A stretch of 64,000 nucleotides of DNA from positions 62,001 through 126,000 of the forward strand of contig JAIXQR010000007.1 of assembly GCA_027485645.1 (NCBI GenBank), written 5' to 3'. The notes under the pieces are model-generated. The model worked only from the letters and a program-made list of their open reading frames with translations, did no database searches and was not told where the DNA came from. This document shows, in pieces, positions 33,848-43,350 of the stretch; the first letter of the stretch is position 1; each line of letters starts with the position of its first letter. The DNA comes from a bacterium. Its GTDB lineage: Bacteria; Armatimonadota; Fimbriimonadia; Fimbriimonadales; Fimbriimonadaceae. The position numbers were made by a program, and so were the translations under genes.

Positions 33848-35167
33848 ATGTCCAGCACGAAAACGAGAGTTGTCATTCTTGGTGGCGGATTTGGCGGGGC
33901 AGAGGCCGCGAAGCGCTTGGCGAAGTCCGGCCGAGGGGAAGTGGAGGTCATTCTTCTTGACCGCCACAACTATCTGACCTTCTATCCGCTCCTCGTCGAA
34001 GCCGCTGTCGGTGGCATCGAGCCGCGCCATGTCGTGGTGCCCCTTCGTTCCTACGCCCGCGACGCGTTCCGAATGGGCGAGATATTGAACGTGGATTTGA
34101 CGGGCAAACAAGTGCGCTTCCAGGCATCGGGCTCCACCGAACCCACTGAGATTTCGTTTGATCATTTGGTGATCGGGCTCGGTTCGGTCACGCGGTTTCC
34201 AAACATTCCCGGGCTTGCGGAAAACGCTTACGAACTCAAATCAGTCGCCGACGCGATCGGTATTCGCGATCGGGCGATTGCATTGATGGAGCAAGCCAAC
34301 GAGTGTCGCGATCTTGAGAAGCGCAAGCAACTTTTAACTTTCGTGATAGTCGGCGGAAACTTCACCGGGACGGAACTGGCGGGTGAACTGCAGCACTTCT
34401 TGTCGGAACTGGTCGACGGGTATCCGAACCTCAAGAAGTCAGATATCAAAGTGATCGTTTTCGAGCACGGCAAGCGGCTGCTCGGCGCAATGAGTGAGCG
34501 AGCTTCCGCCTGGGCACTGAAAACACTGCAAGACCGAGGCGTCGAGGTCCATCTTGGGAGCAGCGTGGTCGAGGTACTGCCGCAAGGAGTGCGAACGGAA
34601 ACCCAGGAATGGGTGCCGGCCGAAAGCACCTTCTGGACGGCGGGCATCCAGCCGTCGCCACTCCTCAAAAACATCGCAGGTTTGCCGCTCACCGAGCGGG
34701 GATACATCAAAGCGCGGGCCGATCTGCGGGTCGATGGCTACGACAACGTTTGGGCGGTCGGAGACGCCGCTGCCGTTCCAATGCCAGATGGTAAGCCATT
34801 CGCCGCGACCGCCCAGAATGCCGTTCGACAGGGCCCGCAAGTGGCAAAGAACATCCTGAGCAGCATTGCCGGAAAGCCGCTGGAGAATTTTGAGTATCGA
34901 TCGTTGGGTGCGTTTGCCGTACTTGGCGGATACAAAGCGGCCGCTGATCTTTTCGGACTTAACGTGAATGGCCTCATCGGCTGGCTGCTGTTCCGAGGGG
35001 CTTACCTCAGCAAAATGCCCACCTTTGCCTTGAAGTTGAGGCTCTCGATGGATTGGTTTTTGGACCTGTTTTTGCGGGCGCCAACGGTACAAATTGGGGT
35101 GCATCGGAGCCGAATTCCGATGCCTCCCGCGGCGCAAGAACCGACGGAGATTGGGAAGGGTCACTAG
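33848..35167 (+). CDS. Type II NADH dehydrogenase (NDH-2)
   Basis: 439 aa membrane-peripheral flavoprotein that passes electrons from NADH to quinone without pumping protons. FAD motif VVILGGGFGGAEAAKRL; NADH-binding motif VIVGGNFTGTELAGEL at about 168; AVGDAAAVP with the conserved Asp near 300; and a C-terminal amphipathic stretch (GLIGWLLFRGAYLSKMP, MDWFLDLFLR) that docks to the membrane. About normal length. Convergent elements are absent. No clear Shine-Dalgarno. Confidence 0.88.
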   Translation: MSSTKTRVVILGGGFGGAEAAKRLAKSGRGEVEVILLDRHNYLTFYPLLVEAAVGGIEPRHVVVPLRSYARDAFRMGEILNVDLTGKQVRFQASGSTEPTEISFDHLVIGLGSVTRFPNIPGLAENAYELKSVADAIGIRDRAIALMEQANECRDLEKRKQLLTFVIVGGNFTGTELAGELQHFLSELVDGYPNLKKSDIKVIVFEHGKRLLGAMSERASAWALKTLQDRGVEVHLGSSVVEVLPQGVRTETQEWVPAESTFWTAGIQPSPLLKNIAGLPLTERGYIKARADLRVDGYDNVWAVGDAAAVPMPDGKPFAATAQNAVRQGPQVAKNILSSIAGKPLENFEYRSLGAFAVLGGYKAAADLFGLNVNGLIGWLLFRGAYLSKMPTFALKLRLSMDWFLDLFLRAPTVQIGVHRSRIPMPPAAQEPTEIGKGH

Positions 35168-35194
35168 GTCCAAAAATATAGGACTGGGAACTTC

Positions 35195-35222
35195 TTGGGA
35201 GCAGTGGTACTCTCCTTATTAC
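35195..35222 (+). promoter_or_regulatory. Probable promoter of clpC
   Basis: TTGGGA, 16-base spacer, TATTAC, with a predicted start near 35229, about 120 bases upstream of clpC. I see no CtsR heptad repeat and no CIRCE inverted repeat here. Confidence 0.5.
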
Positions 35223-35349
35223 ATCGATGCGATGAAGTAACTCCGCACGTCATGTATCTAAGCTCAGGCGGTCCTAATGACAAGCAGCCTGCCGACGTAG
35301 AACTAGACAACCGGGATGAATTCATCTTCGAAACAGGAAAAGAATAAAT

Positions 35350-37848
35350 ATGTGGCAACGCTTTACTGAACGCGCCCGGAAGGTCGTGTTCTACGCGCAA
35401 GAAGAGGCTCAGAAGTTCGGGGAAGGTTACGTTTCGACGGAACACCTGCTCCTCGGGCTCGTAAGAGAGTCGGACAGCGTCGCCGCACGCGTTCTCGAGA
35501 AATTAGGCGTAAGCCTAAACCGCATTCGCTCTGAGGTTGAAAAGCAGCTTCCACGGGGCGATGCGAGGCCAAATCAGGATATGACCCTGACTCCTCGAGC
35601 CAAGCGCGTGATCGATCTTGCATATGACGAGGCTCGCAACCTGAACAACAATTACATTGGCACCGAGCATTTGCTACTCGGGCTGATTCGAGAAGGCGAC
35701 GGCTTAGCCGGACGCGTCCTCTCGAAACTCGGAGTCGAACTTGAAAAAGCTCGCCGAGAAGTGATGACGCTTCAAGACAACGATACGCAGGCAAAGTCTG
35801 GTTTCGGAACACGGGCTGCCTCCACCACCAACGCCAAGACCCAAACTCTGGACGAGTTCGGTCGAGATCTTACGGAGTTGGCGCGAGAAGGGAAGCTTGA
35901 CCCGGTAGTCGGACGACACACCGAAATCGAGCGCGTCATGCAGATTCTTTGTCGCCGAACAAAGAACAACCCATGTCTCATTGGTGACCCAGGCGTCGGA
36001 AAGACGGCGATTGCCGAGGGGCTCGCCCTTCGCATTGTCTCGGGCGACATTCCCGAGATTCTGAAAAACAAGCGCATCGTCTCTCTTGATCTAGCGGGCT
36101 TGGTCGCCGGTACGAAGTACCGAGGCGAATTCGAGGAGCGCATGAAGAAGGTCATGGAAGAGGTCCGAAAGTCGGAAGGCCAAGTGATCCTCTTCATCGA
36201 CGAACTTCACACCCTCGTGGGAGCGGGCGCGGCCGAAGGTGCGATTGATGCCTCGAACATCATGAAGCCAGCTTTGGCGCGTGGTGAACTCCAGTGCATC
36301 GGTGCCACGACTCAGGACGAGTTCCGCAAGTACATCGAGCGAGACGCCGCCCTCGAGCGTCGTTTCCAAGCGGTCAAGGTTAAAGAGCCAAGTGAAGAAG
36401 AGGCGATCGAGATCCTTCGCGGCCTCCGCGAACGGTACGAGGCGCATCACCAGGTGGAGATCACCGACGAGGCGATCACCAGCGCGGTCTCCTTGTCTCA
36501 GCGATACATCTCGGATCGAACCTTGCCGGACAAAGCGATCGACTTGATCGACGAAGCCGCGTCACGCGTTCGCTTGCAGCAGAGCCTGCCACCCGCAGAC
36601 GTTCGCGCCGATCGTCAGCGACTCACGAAGCTCCGCACCAATTTCGAACATCTTTCGAAGCGATCTGAAGATCAGGAAATGCTTGAAAAGATGAAGGCAG
36701 AGATTGATGGCCTTGAGGTCAGCATTCTCGAAAGGGAAGAAGCCTGGGCTGCAGAGCCAAAGGCCGAGCCAGTGGTTGGAGAACCCGAAATTGCCGGCAT
36801 CGTTCAAAGTTGGACCGGCATTCCGGTAACCCGACTTGTCGAAACGGAAAGTCAGAAGCTTCTTCGCATGGAAGAGGATTTGCACGAGCGAATCATCGGC
36901 CAGCAAGATGCAGTCCGTGCCGTTTCGCGAGCCATCCGACGATCCCGATCCGGACTCAAGGATCCAAAGCGACCGATCGCCTCGTTCGTCTTCCTTGGAC
37001 CAACCGGCGTTGGAAAGACCGAGCTTGCAAAAGCACTTGCGGCTTACCTTTACGAAAAGGAAAGCAACATGGTCCGAATCGACATGTCGGAGTACATGGA
37101 GCGATTCGCGGTCAGCCGATTGACCGGTGCCCCTCCGGGATACGTTGGTTACGATGAGGGCGGTCAGTTGACCGAACAAGTTCGGCGCAATCCGTATTGC
37201 GTTGTGCTCTTCGATGAAATCGAAAAGGCTCACCCCGAAGTCTTCAACTTGCTCCTCCAGGTTCTGGAAGATGGTCAGTTGACCGACTCTCAGGGACGCA
37301 CGGTGGACTTCCGAAACACCCTGATCATCATGACTTCGAACATCGGTGTCCGACCGATTGAGATGGACAAGGGACTTGGCTTCCGCGACACCCGACCGGA
37401 TTACAACGATCCGAAGGTGTACGAGAACATGAAGACCAAGATGCTGGACGAAATGAAGAAATCGTTCCGGCCCGAGTTCATCAACCGAATCGATGAGGTC
37501 ATCGTGTTCCAGCACCTCAAGCGAGACGAGATTCTCCAGATCGCATCCTTGTTCTTGGCGCGAGTCAACGAACAGGCAACTTCGATGGGAATCCAGATCG
37601 AACTGAGCGAAGAGGTCAAGAACCTCCTCGTAGACAAGGGCTACGATCCGAACATGGGCGCACGACCACTCCGAAGAGCGGTTCAGCGATTCATCGAGGA
37701 TCCGCTCAGCGAAGAGATGCTGCTCGGTCGATTCCAGTCCGGTGACGTGATCATCGCGGAACTTGAGCCCGGAACCGAAACGGTCATCTTCCGCCGGAAG
37801 ACTACGCCAGACGGTAACGAGCCACAGAAAGAACTCGCGCTGAACTGA
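35350..37848 (+). CDS. clpC: ATP-dependent Clp protease ATP-binding subunit ClpC
   Basis: 832 aa Hsp100 unfoldase that feeds substrates to ClpP. Two N-terminal repeats for substrate and adaptor binding (about 5-145). AAA1 domain: Walker [10 protein letters not shown] at about 207, Walker [12 protein letters not shown]. Middle domain around residues 400-470, short as in ClpC. AAA2: GPTGVGKTE at about 545, [13 protein letters not shown]. The C-terminal domain is complete. A good Shine-Dalgarno AGGAAAA lies upstream. A strong terminator follows. No mcsA or ctsR is adjacent, though an McsB-like gene lies at 19131-20141. Confidence 0.96.
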   Translation: MWQRFTERARKVVFYAQEEAQKFGEGYVSTEHLLLGLVRESDSVAARVLEKLGVSLNRIRSEVEKQLPRGDARPNQDMTLTPRAKRVIDLAYDEARNLNNNYIGTEHLLLGLIREGDGLAGRVLSKLGVELEKARREVMTLQDNDTQAKSGFGTRAASTTNAKTQTLDEFGRDLTELAREGKLDPVVGRHTEIERVMQILCRRTKNNPCLIGDPGVGKTAIAEGLALRIVSGDIPEILKNKRIVSLDLAGLVAGTKYRGEFEERMKKVMEEVRKSEGQVILFIDELHTLVGAGAAEGAIDASNIMKPALARGELQCIGATTQDEFRKYIERDAALERRFQAVKVKEPSEEEAIEILRGLRERYEAHHQVEITDEAITSAVSLSQRYISDRTLPDKAIDLIDEAASRVRLQQSLPPADVRADRQRLTKLRTNFEHLSKRSEDQEMLEKMKAEIDGLEVSILEREEAWAAEPKAEPVVGEPEIAGIVQSWTGIPVTRLVETESQKLLRMEEDLHERIIGQQDAVRAVSRAIRRSRSGLKDPKRPIASFVFLGPTGVGKTELAKALAAYLYEKESNMVRIDMSEYMERFAVSRLTGAPPGYVGYDEGGQLTEQVRRNPYCVVLFDEIEKAHPEVFNLLLQVLEDGQLTDSQGRTVDFRNTLIIMTSNIGVRPIEMDKGLGFRDTRPDYNDPKVYENMKTKMLDEMKKSFRPEFINRIDEVIVFQHLKRDEILQIASLFLARVNEQATSMGIQIELSEEVKNLLVDKGYDPNMGARPLRRAVQRFIEDPLSEEMLLGRFQSGDVIIAELEPGTETVIFRRKTTPDGNEPQKELALN

Positions 37849-37860
37849 GGAACGCTTGCA

Positions 37861-37896
37861 AGAGGCACAGGAGGGACTAGTCCCTCCTGTGCCTCT
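37861..37896 (+). terminator. Terminator of clpC
   Basis: 16-bp perfect stem agaggcacaggaggga / tccctcctgtgcctct with loop ctag, followed by ttgtttgtt. Confidence 0.95.
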
Positions 37897-37922
37897 TTGT
37901 TTGTTCACGAAAATGAGTAAAT

Positions 37923-37951
37923 CTTAACAGTCGCTTAATTGAGCCTTAACA
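37923..37951 (+). promoter_or_regulatory. Three 11-bp-spaced CTTAAC(A/T) repeats (Pho-box-like)
   Basis: CTTAACA at 37923, CTTAATT at 37934 and CTTAACA at 37945: exact 11-bp period. Repeats of this sequence and spacing are the hallmark of PhoB/PhoP/SphR-type (OmpR-family) response-regulator sites. A -10-like AATACT (37964-37969) follows 12 bases later. Confidence 0.6.
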
Positions 37952-37977
37952 ATGCCAAGGTTCAATACTTGTGCACC

Positions 37978-39009
37978 ATGAAAAAGGCATTCACCCTGAT
38001 CGAACTTTTGGTCGTTATTGCGATCATCGCCATCTTGGCCGCCATCTTGTTCCCAGTTTTTGCGCAGGCAAAAGCCGCTGCAAAGAAAACGCAGGACCTG
38101 TCCAACGTTAAGCAGATTAGCCTCGGTATCACTCTATACACGACGGATCACGACGACTATTACCCTTCCGCGTACTTCCACCGAGCCTTTAACCCAGCTC
38201 TCGGCGGAACAACGGCAGGATACGTTCACTGGTCCGGCATGGTCGCCCCGTACGTCAAGAACCTTGCTCTTTACGTGAGCCCTGGCGACAAGATTCAAGG
38301 TCACGCTCCTACGTGCTTCACGGACTTCGACAACAACTCGGGCGCTGGAATTCCTTCGGGCCAGGCTCCAAACCGATGCACCGCATCGCGGCCTGACCTC
38401 GTGCCTGCTTCGTTCATCCGAAATGGATTCGTTGTTGACCAGCAGGTTCCTCGAATCAGCTACACCGTCAACAGTGCGTTCATCGGTCGATACCGAAACA
38501 TTGGCGACGTTAACCGAGGAATCTCCATCACGACTCAGTCGCAGATGGACAACGTTTCTGGCAGCATTTTGCTTGCTGGATTTGTTGATGATGTATCGTG
38601 CTTGAGCTCGGCATCGATCACCTCAGTTGTTCGAAGCGCAAGCCACCGTTCGACGAACGCACTCTCGATCGACCAGGCTAACACCCGAGCCTACTTTGGT
38701 AGCCAGGAAGACGGCGCATCGCGACCGGCTCAGATCTGGGCACTGAACGCGGGCCAGGTCACGGCGCCGAGCAATCGAATCTTCGACCTGTGCCGCACGG
38801 CACCTCGAACGGACTATCCTCTCGCGGTCTACCACAGCTGGAACCGATGGAGCGAAGGCGATAACTACGGAATGGGCGACGGCTCGGCGAAGTACGCCAA
38901 GTTCAATGCAACCATCAATCCAAACAAGTACATGTGGGGCTCTTCGGTTCTTACCGACGGTGGCGCACCGGTACTCGACCCAATCACCGGACTTCAGGTC
39001 CGAAACTAA
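37978..39009 (+). CDS. Prepilin-like surface protein
   Basis: 343 aa with a canonical class III leader (MKKA, then [20 protein letters not shown] and [19 protein letters not shown]). The mature part has a Y-Y-P-S-A-Y motif, Cys residues near 130-150 and 210, and ends with [17 protein letters not shown], the H-x9-DG-like domain. ATG 37978 is chosen, as upstream residues would disrupt the leader. No Shine-Dalgarno is visible; the -10-like box is so close that a leaderless transcript is possible. The downstream paralogue shares its layout. Likely major or minor pseudopilin-like surface protein. Confidence 0.85.
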   Translation: MKKAFTLIELLVVIAIIAILAAILFPVFAQAKAAAKKTQDLSNVKQISLGITLYTTDHDDYYPSAYFHRAFNPALGGTTAGYVHWSGMVAPYVKNLALYVSPGDKIQGHAPTCFTDFDNNSGAGIPSGQAPNRCTASRPDLVPASFIRNGFVVDQQVPRISYTVNSAFIGRYRNIGDVNRGISITTQSQMDNVSGSILLAGFVDDVSCLSSASITSVVRSASHRSTNALSIDQANTRAYFGSQEDGASRPAQIWALNAGQVTAPSNRIFDLCRTAPRTDYPLAVYHSWNRWSEGDNYGMGDGSAKYAKFNATINPNKYMWGSSVLTDGGAPVLDPITGLQVRN

Positions 39010-39404
39010 GCCGGATCGGGTCCGGGCTGCATCTCCAGCTTCGGACCCTGTTCCCCGTCGAGAGCTTCAGACGCATTCTCAAGCTGAAGCTCTCGAGTAA
39101 GGCGAATACGATCAGCTGTGACGTCAGGGTCCCACTCCAACTCGACCACGTGGTTCGCAACAACGAGCTTTACCATTTCGCGAGCTTCAGCCGTTAGGCT
39201 CCATCGGATCCATCTGCCGTCCATTTCACTGCTAACAACATTGCAGCTGTGCATCTTTACGAGTCTGGTGTCAATAACTCGTCGACTCAGATTTGTCGCT
39301 CGCTCAATTTGATTGATTTTAAGATCAGATTCGAGAAGGAGTAGAACGATACGAACTGATTTCGGGTCAGACAGGCACTGACAGACCTGGATAAATGATT
39401 CCAT
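39006..39404 (-). CDS. Winged-helix (ArsR-like) regulator
   Basis: 132 aa. Residues 10-75 form an ArsR-like winged helix: [20 protein letters not shown], then [21 protein letters not shown] as the recognition region and a wing with [14 protein letters not shown]. The C-terminus is acidic and Pro-rich. Metal-binding ArsR cysteines are not arranged as in metal sensors. It is divergent from the second prepilin-like gene, with the repeat cluster between them, and its 3' end touches the first one. It could control these genes, but this is inference. Confidence 0.65.
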   Translation of the reverse strand: MESFIQVCQCLSDPKSVRIVLLLLESDLKINQIERATNLSRRVIDTRLVKMHSCNVVSSEMDGRWIRWSLTAEAREMVKLVVANHVVELEWDPDVTADRIRLTRELQLENASEALDGEQGPKLEMQPGPDPA

Positions 39405-39481
39405 TCCTTGGACTTTTAGGGTGGCAGAATCAGAGGAGTCAGTGTATTAATTCTGAACCCAAAGTTGGGCTGCCATCAAAC

Positions 39482-39521
39482 CTTAACCCTGACTTCTGTA
39501 AATGTTAACAAGCTGTTAACA
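39482..39521 (+). promoter_or_regulatory. 11-bp-phased TTAAC repeats (Pho-box-like)
   Basis: CTTAACC at 39482, GTTAACA at 39504 and GTTAACA at 39515: positions differ by 22 and 11 bases, so they keep the 11-bp phase; the in-between slot at 39493 is degenerate. Same arrangement as before the paralogue at 37978. Confidence 0.6.
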
Positions 39522-39560
39522 TGCCGCTCGGAATCCTTGTGTTGCGTGAGGAACGCAACC

Positions 39561-40571
39561 ATGAAAAAGGCATTTACCCTGATTGAACTCTTGGTGGTCA
39601 TCGCGATCATCGCCATTCTCGCCGCGATTCTGTTCCCTGTCTTCGCACAGGCTAAGGCTGCTGCAAAGAAGACGCAGGATCTTTCGAACATCAAGCAGAC
39701 CGCTCTCGGAATCCTCATCTACTCGGGTGACGCAGACGATGTTCTTCCATCGGCTTACTTCCACCGCGCATTCAACCCAGCCCTCGGCGGAACCGCTGGC
39801 GGTTACGAGCACTGGTCCGGCGTTTGCCAGCCATACATCAAGAACGTTGACATGTTCGTTAGCCCAGGAGACACGCTCCGCGGCCACGGTCCAACGTGCT
39901 TCGCTTCGGCTAACAACAACAGCGGAAAGGGCTTCCCATCCGGACAGCAGGCTGACCGATGTGCAGTCAGCGGCAACACCCCTCCAGGAACTCCGTCGCT
40001 CGGTGGCTTCATCATCGACAACCAGGTTCCACGACTTTCGTACACCGTCAACAGCGCGGTTATGCCACGAGCTCGAAACATCAACGACCTCAACGCAGGC
40101 GTTAAGGTTATCAGCCAGACCGTTCTTCCAGCTGTTTCCAGCACGATCATGATCGCTGGTCTCACCGACAACCTCGAGTGCTTGAACGGCCAGTCGCTTG
40201 GAACCGGTATCCGAAACTCTTCGCACCGATCCACCAACGCCGTTACCCGAGACGCTGCTAACACCCAGCAGTACCTTGGCGAGAACACCGACGCTGCAAC
40301 TGCAGTGCTCTACGCGCTCAACTTCAACCAGGTCCGAAACGTGTTCAGCGCTTGCCGAACCAACCCAGCTGGTACCTACCCACTCATCTCCTACCACTCG
40401 GGCTTCCGATGGAACGAAGGCGACAACTACGGCATGGCCGACGGATCTGCGAAGTACTCCAAGTTCAACGCAACCCTCGCACCAAACCGCTATATGTGGG
40501 GCGCTCAGATGTACACGGTTAACAACCAGAACATCCTCGACCCAATCTCCGGCAACCCAGTCCAGCTCTAA
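39561..40571 (+). CDS. Prepilin-like surface protein, probably abundant
   Basis: 336 aa paralogue of the gene at 37978, with an identical class III leader through KKTQDLSN and the same EGDNYGMADGSAKYSKF ending. Mature region: [15 protein letters not shown] and NSSHRSTNA, plus Cys residues that may form disulfides. Codon choice is very biased: 10 of 13 Arg codons are CGA and most Pro codons are CCA, as in ribosomal proteins here, so high expression is likely. A good Shine-Dalgarno (GAGG) lies 9-10 bases upstream. A strong terminator follows. Confidence 0.88.
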   Translation: MKKAFTLIELLVVIAIIAILAAILFPVFAQAKAAAKKTQDLSNIKQTALGILIYSGDADDVLPSAYFHRAFNPALGGTAGGYEHWSGVCQPYIKNVDMFVSPGDTLRGHGPTCFASANNNSGKGFPSGQQADRCAVSGNTPPGTPSLGGFIIDNQVPRLSYTVNSAVMPRARNINDLNAGVKVISQTVLPAVSSTIMIAGLTDNLECLNGQSLGTGIRNSSHRSTNAVTRDAANTQQYLGENTDAATAVLYALNFNQVRNVFSACRTNPAGTYPLISYHSGFRWNEGDNYGMADGSAKYSKFNATLAPNRYMWGAQMYTVNNQNILDPISGNPVQL

Positions 40572-40580
40572 AGGCTCATC

Positions 40581-40604
40581 GGCCCTCCGCAAAAGCGGAG
40601 GGCC
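40581..40604 (+). terminator. Terminator of prepilin gene; stem holds next gene's Shine-Dalgarno
   Basis: 10-bp stem ggccctccgc / gcggagggcc with loop aaaa, then ttttt (40605-40609). The 3' arm contains GGAGGG (40597-40602), 11 bases before the ATG of the next lipoprotein. Confidence 0.9.
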
Positions 40605-40613
40605 TTTTTGTAT

Positions 40614-40910
40614 ATGAACAAGATCCTAATCTTTGTCGCTCTCGCTGCCATCTTTCTGGTTGGCTGTGAACCCAACAACGACCAAAACACGAAGGTTGAC
40701 TCGACCGCTAAGATCGAGAAGACCAGTGACGACCCCGCAAAGGCCGCCCTTCTGCCTGCAATGACCGCAACCGCGAAGAAGCAAGCCGGTTGGGCAGCCG
40801 TTCCAGAAGCTGAGAAGGCGCCGTTCTTGCAGTATCACAACAACGATGCGGCAGCCGCTGAAAAGCACTATAAGACTTTGATGGAAATGGCCGCCGCCGG
40901 CGAAATCTGA
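40614..40910 (+). CDS. Small lipoprotein
   Basis: 98 aa lipoprotein with lipobox FLVGC (Cys at about 18), then a Lys/Asp-rich segment and a helical C-terminus rich in Ala (PAMTATAKKQAGWAAVPEAEK). No family recognised. The start is 5 bases after the terminator T-run, and the only good Shine-Dalgarno is inside that hairpin, so translation from read-through transcripts would depend on the stem being open. Confidence 0.7.
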   Translation: MNKILIFVALAAIFLVGCEPNNDQNTKVDSTAKIEKTSDDPAKAALLPAMTATAKKQAGWAAVPEAEKAPFLQYHNNDAAAAEKHYKTLMEMAAAGEI

Positions 40911-40929
40911 TCCATCGATTTGCCCGAGG

Positions 40930-41613
40930 TCAGTTTTGGCTCTCGGGCATTTTTGTGCGTTCCTCGCGGAGGAACCAGGTGTAAATCAGGGAGGCAAGGA
41001 TTGCTCCCGAGATCGGGCCACCCAAGAACAGCGTCATTGCGCTAAAGTCGCCGGTCAAAACAGCCGGACCAAACCAGCGGGCTGGGTTCATCGCCCCGCT
41101 ACTCACGGGCCCAACGGTGAGAATTCCAACCGCGACCATGAGCCCAATGTAAAGAGCCCCAAATTTGGGCTGACGCGGGTCCACCGCCGTACCAAAAATC
41201 ACCCACATCAGCATGAAGGTCGCGATGATCTCGGCAATAAACGCCGCCCCGACCGTCGATCCCATCTCCACGGCGGACATCCCGTTGACGGCGACGTTTG
41301 GATCGTTCGTGAAGGACGAGCTTGCAAAGAACGAGCCCGCAACCGCACCGAGAAGTTGGGCGGCAATGTAAAGAACCGCCTCGCGGTGGGAAGTTCGGCG
41401 GACCACCCAGAACCCAATCGTAACGGCCGGATTGAAGTGACCGCCGCTAATTGGCCCTGCTGCCGTTGCGAAACACGCAACCACCAGACCGTTCGCCAAA
41501 GCGATGCCAAGCAACCCGCCCGGCACTTCGCTTAAGTTCGCCTTAACTGCTAGTGCGACAAAGCAAATTGCGAACGTGCCCACGAACTCGGATACCAGTG
41601 ACTTCGCAATCAT
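40930..41613 (-). CDS. Aquaporin/glycerol facilitator (MIP family)
   Basis: 227 aa channel with six membrane helices and both NPA loops: GGHFNPAVTIGF at about 55-66 and SGAMNPARWFGPAVLTG at about 172. The residue after the second NPA is Arg, as in the selectivity filter. The ATG 41613 is chosen over a TTG at 41658. It passes water and perhaps small solutes. It follows the aldo/keto reductase gene on the same strand, perhaps in one transcript. Confidence 0.92.
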   Translation of the reverse strand: MIAKSLVSEFVGTFAICFVALAVKANLSEVPGGLLGIALANGLVVACFATAAGPISGGHFNPAVTIGFWVVRRTSHREAVLYIAAQLLGAVAGSFFASSSFTNDPNVAVNGMSAVEMGSTVGAAFIAEIIATFMLMWVIFGTAVDPRQPKFGALYIGLMVAVGILTVGPVSSGAMNPARWFGPAVLTGDFSAMTLFLGGPISGAILASLIYTWFLREERTKMPESQN

Positions 41614-41660
41614 ATTGCCCGTGAATTCAAGACAGAATCCACGGGCCAGAAGCCGCAAGA

Positions 41661-42662
41661 TTATCGGGTTCTTGCGTTAGGTCCAAAGTTCGCGTTGTAG
41701 TAAGCCACCGAGTGAGATGCCGGAGCAAAGATGCTGTCGATCTTCTTCAGGGTTTCCTCATCCAATTTGATCTCCAGCGCAGCAGCGGACTCCTTAAGCT
41801 GACTTTCACTTCGAGCGCCAATGATTGGACTCGTTATCCCAGGCTGATTGGCAACCCAGGCAAGAGCAAGGGTAGCCATGCTGAGGTCTAGCTCCTTGGC
41901 GAGAGTTTGGAACTCGCGGAGCTTGTCCATCGGCAACTGGGCCAGGCGACCACCTGGATCACTCTTCGCATAGCGACCTTCTTCGGGCTTTGCATCCAAG
42001 TATTTTCCGCTGAGCATTCCGCCGGCAAGGGGCGACCAGGGGATCACCGCGTAGTCGTAAGTGCGGCAGAAGGGAAGCAGTTCGCGTTCAATCCGGCGAT
42101 CGAGCAGGTTGTACGGTGGCTGCTCGGTGACGAAGCCTGCCGCACCTAACTCCTTTGCAATGTAATGCGCTTCGCAGACTTGCCAGGCCGCAAAAGTCGA
42201 GCAACCGGCATACAGGATCTTTCCGGCACGGCGCAGGTCGTCGAGCGCGCGCAACGTTTCGTCGATCGCCACGCTCGGCTGCGGACGATGGATTTGGTAC
42301 AGGTCAATGTAATCCGTTCCCAAGCGCTTCAGGGACGCCTCGCAGGCGAGAATGATGTGTCGGTAGGAGTTTCCCGAAGCGTTCACATCGGTGTCCGACA
42401 TTTTGCCGTGGCACTTCGTGGCGAGAACAACCTCGGCTCGCTTGCCGGCCAGCGCTTTCCCGAGAATGGTTTCGCTCACACCACGTGCATAAACGTCTGC
42501 GGTGTCAAAGAAATTGATCCCCAAATCAAGCGCGGCGTGAGTGATCTGAATGGATGCTTCTTCCGAGCTTCCCCAATCCTCCGGGTCCCACCCAAATGTC
42601 ATGGTGCCAAAGCAGGCAACGGAAACTTGGACGCCGGTGCGACCGAGGGATCGATATTCCAT
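41661..42662 (-). CDS. Aldo/keto reductase
   Basis: 333 aa NADPH-dependent reductase with a TIM barrel. Signature INFFDTADVYARGVSETILGKAL (about 49-71; Asp and Tyr of the catalytic tetrad), KCHGKMSD (Lys) near 83, and the cofactor pattern TSPIIGARSESQLKESAAAL near 275. Resembles the YajO/general stress AKR group. Substrate unknown. Confidence 0.92.
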   Translation of the reverse strand: MEYRSLGRTGVQVSVACFGTMTFGWDPEDWGSSEEASIQITHAALDLGINFFDTADVYARGVSETILGKALAGKRAEVVLATKCHGKMSDTDVNASGNSYRHIILACEASLKRLGTDYIDLYQIHRPQPSVAIDETLRALDDLRRAGKILYAGCSTFAAWQVCEAHYIAKELGAAGFVTEQPPYNLLDRRIERELLPFCRTYDYAVIPWSPLAGGMLSGKYLDAKPEEGRYAKSDPGGRLAQLPMDKLREFQTLAKELDLSMATLALAWVANQPGITSPIIGARSESQLKESAAALEIKLDEETLKKIDSIFAPASHSVAYYNANFGPNARTR

Positions 42663-42687
42663 TTGCCGTTGTTACCCGGAACGAGGA

Positions 42688-43293
42688 TTATCGCCGCGAG
42701 CTTGACCGTCTTCGCTTAGAAGATGTCTTACGAACCGTCGGTTTTCGGACCGCAGGCTTCTTGACGGTTGAAGTCTTAGGGGCAGTTTTCGCGGCCGGAA
42801 CCGGCTTGGGCGTCGGCGGCTTTGCTTTCATTTCTTCCGCTGCTGCGCGCAAGCGGGTGAATTCGTCGTCCGACAGTTTTGGAAGAATGGCGTTGAGGTT
42901 TGGTGACTTGGTGGCCGGGACTGGGGGCCGAACAATGTCGGTGCCAGGCAGACGCAAGATATAGATTCCCGCTTGGTAGATCCAAGTGCCATTCATCGCG
43001 CTGGAAACGCAGACCATGATGTCGCGTAATGGCTTATCCTGAATGTTCAGGCGGAGTCGAAAAGTATCCAGGTCCACCCGAGCTGGAACCACAAAGTTCA
43101 CGCTGAACGACTTCATGAAGTCCAGAAGCTCGGACACCGAGTAGTTTCCGGACAGGGACACCGTGCGACGAACGACCGGATCATCAAATTGATTGAGGGA
43201 TTCGGTCGGGACAGACCCTTGCGGCACCGAGTTTTGGGCGCTTGCGACCGAGATCAACGCAAACCAGCCGAGCAGCGGTGTCCATCTTCCCAC
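42688..43293 (-). CDS. Secreted protein with one STN-like domain and a basic tail
   Basis: 201 aa from GTG 43293 (a TTG at 43323 is also in frame). A signal peptide ends near SVASAQ. Residues about 55-110 have the secretin/TonB short N-terminal (STN) pattern: NYSVSELLDFMKSFSVNFVV and LRLNIQDKPLRDIMVCVSSA, ending in GIYILR. The last ~55 residues are Pro, Lys and Ala rich and finish with SKRRRSSSRR, which may bind polyanions such as peptidoglycan or DNA. Divergent from the FKBP gene by 57 bases. Confidence 0.6.
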   Translation of the reverse strand: MGRWTPLLGWFALISVASAQNSVPQGSVPTESLNQFDDPVVRRTVSLSGNYSVSELLDFMKSFSVNFVVPARVDLDTFRLRLNIQDKPLRDIMVCVSSAMNGTWIYQAGIYILRLPGTDIVRPPVPATKSPNLNAILPKLSDDEFTRLRAAAEEMKAKPPTPKPVPAAKTAPKTSTVKKPAVRKPTVRKTSSKRRRSSSRR

Positions 43294-43350
43294 TGGCTCA
43301 GTATAACTGCGAAGCCACGGCAACAGATTTTCGACGGGTACCCTCGCTGC

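Noticed and set aside
35168-35349. CtsR or CIRCE control of clpC
   Set aside because: No GGTCAAA-type heptad repeat and no TTAGCACTC-N9-GAGTGCTAA inverted repeat found.
36562-37908. Long minus-strand open frame (448 codons)
   Set aside because: Antisense to clpC and crossing its terminator; clpC has intact AAA motifs.
39516-40592. Long minus-strand open frame (358 codons)
   Set aside because: Antisense to the prepilin-like gene; the leader, codon bias and terminator support the plus strand.
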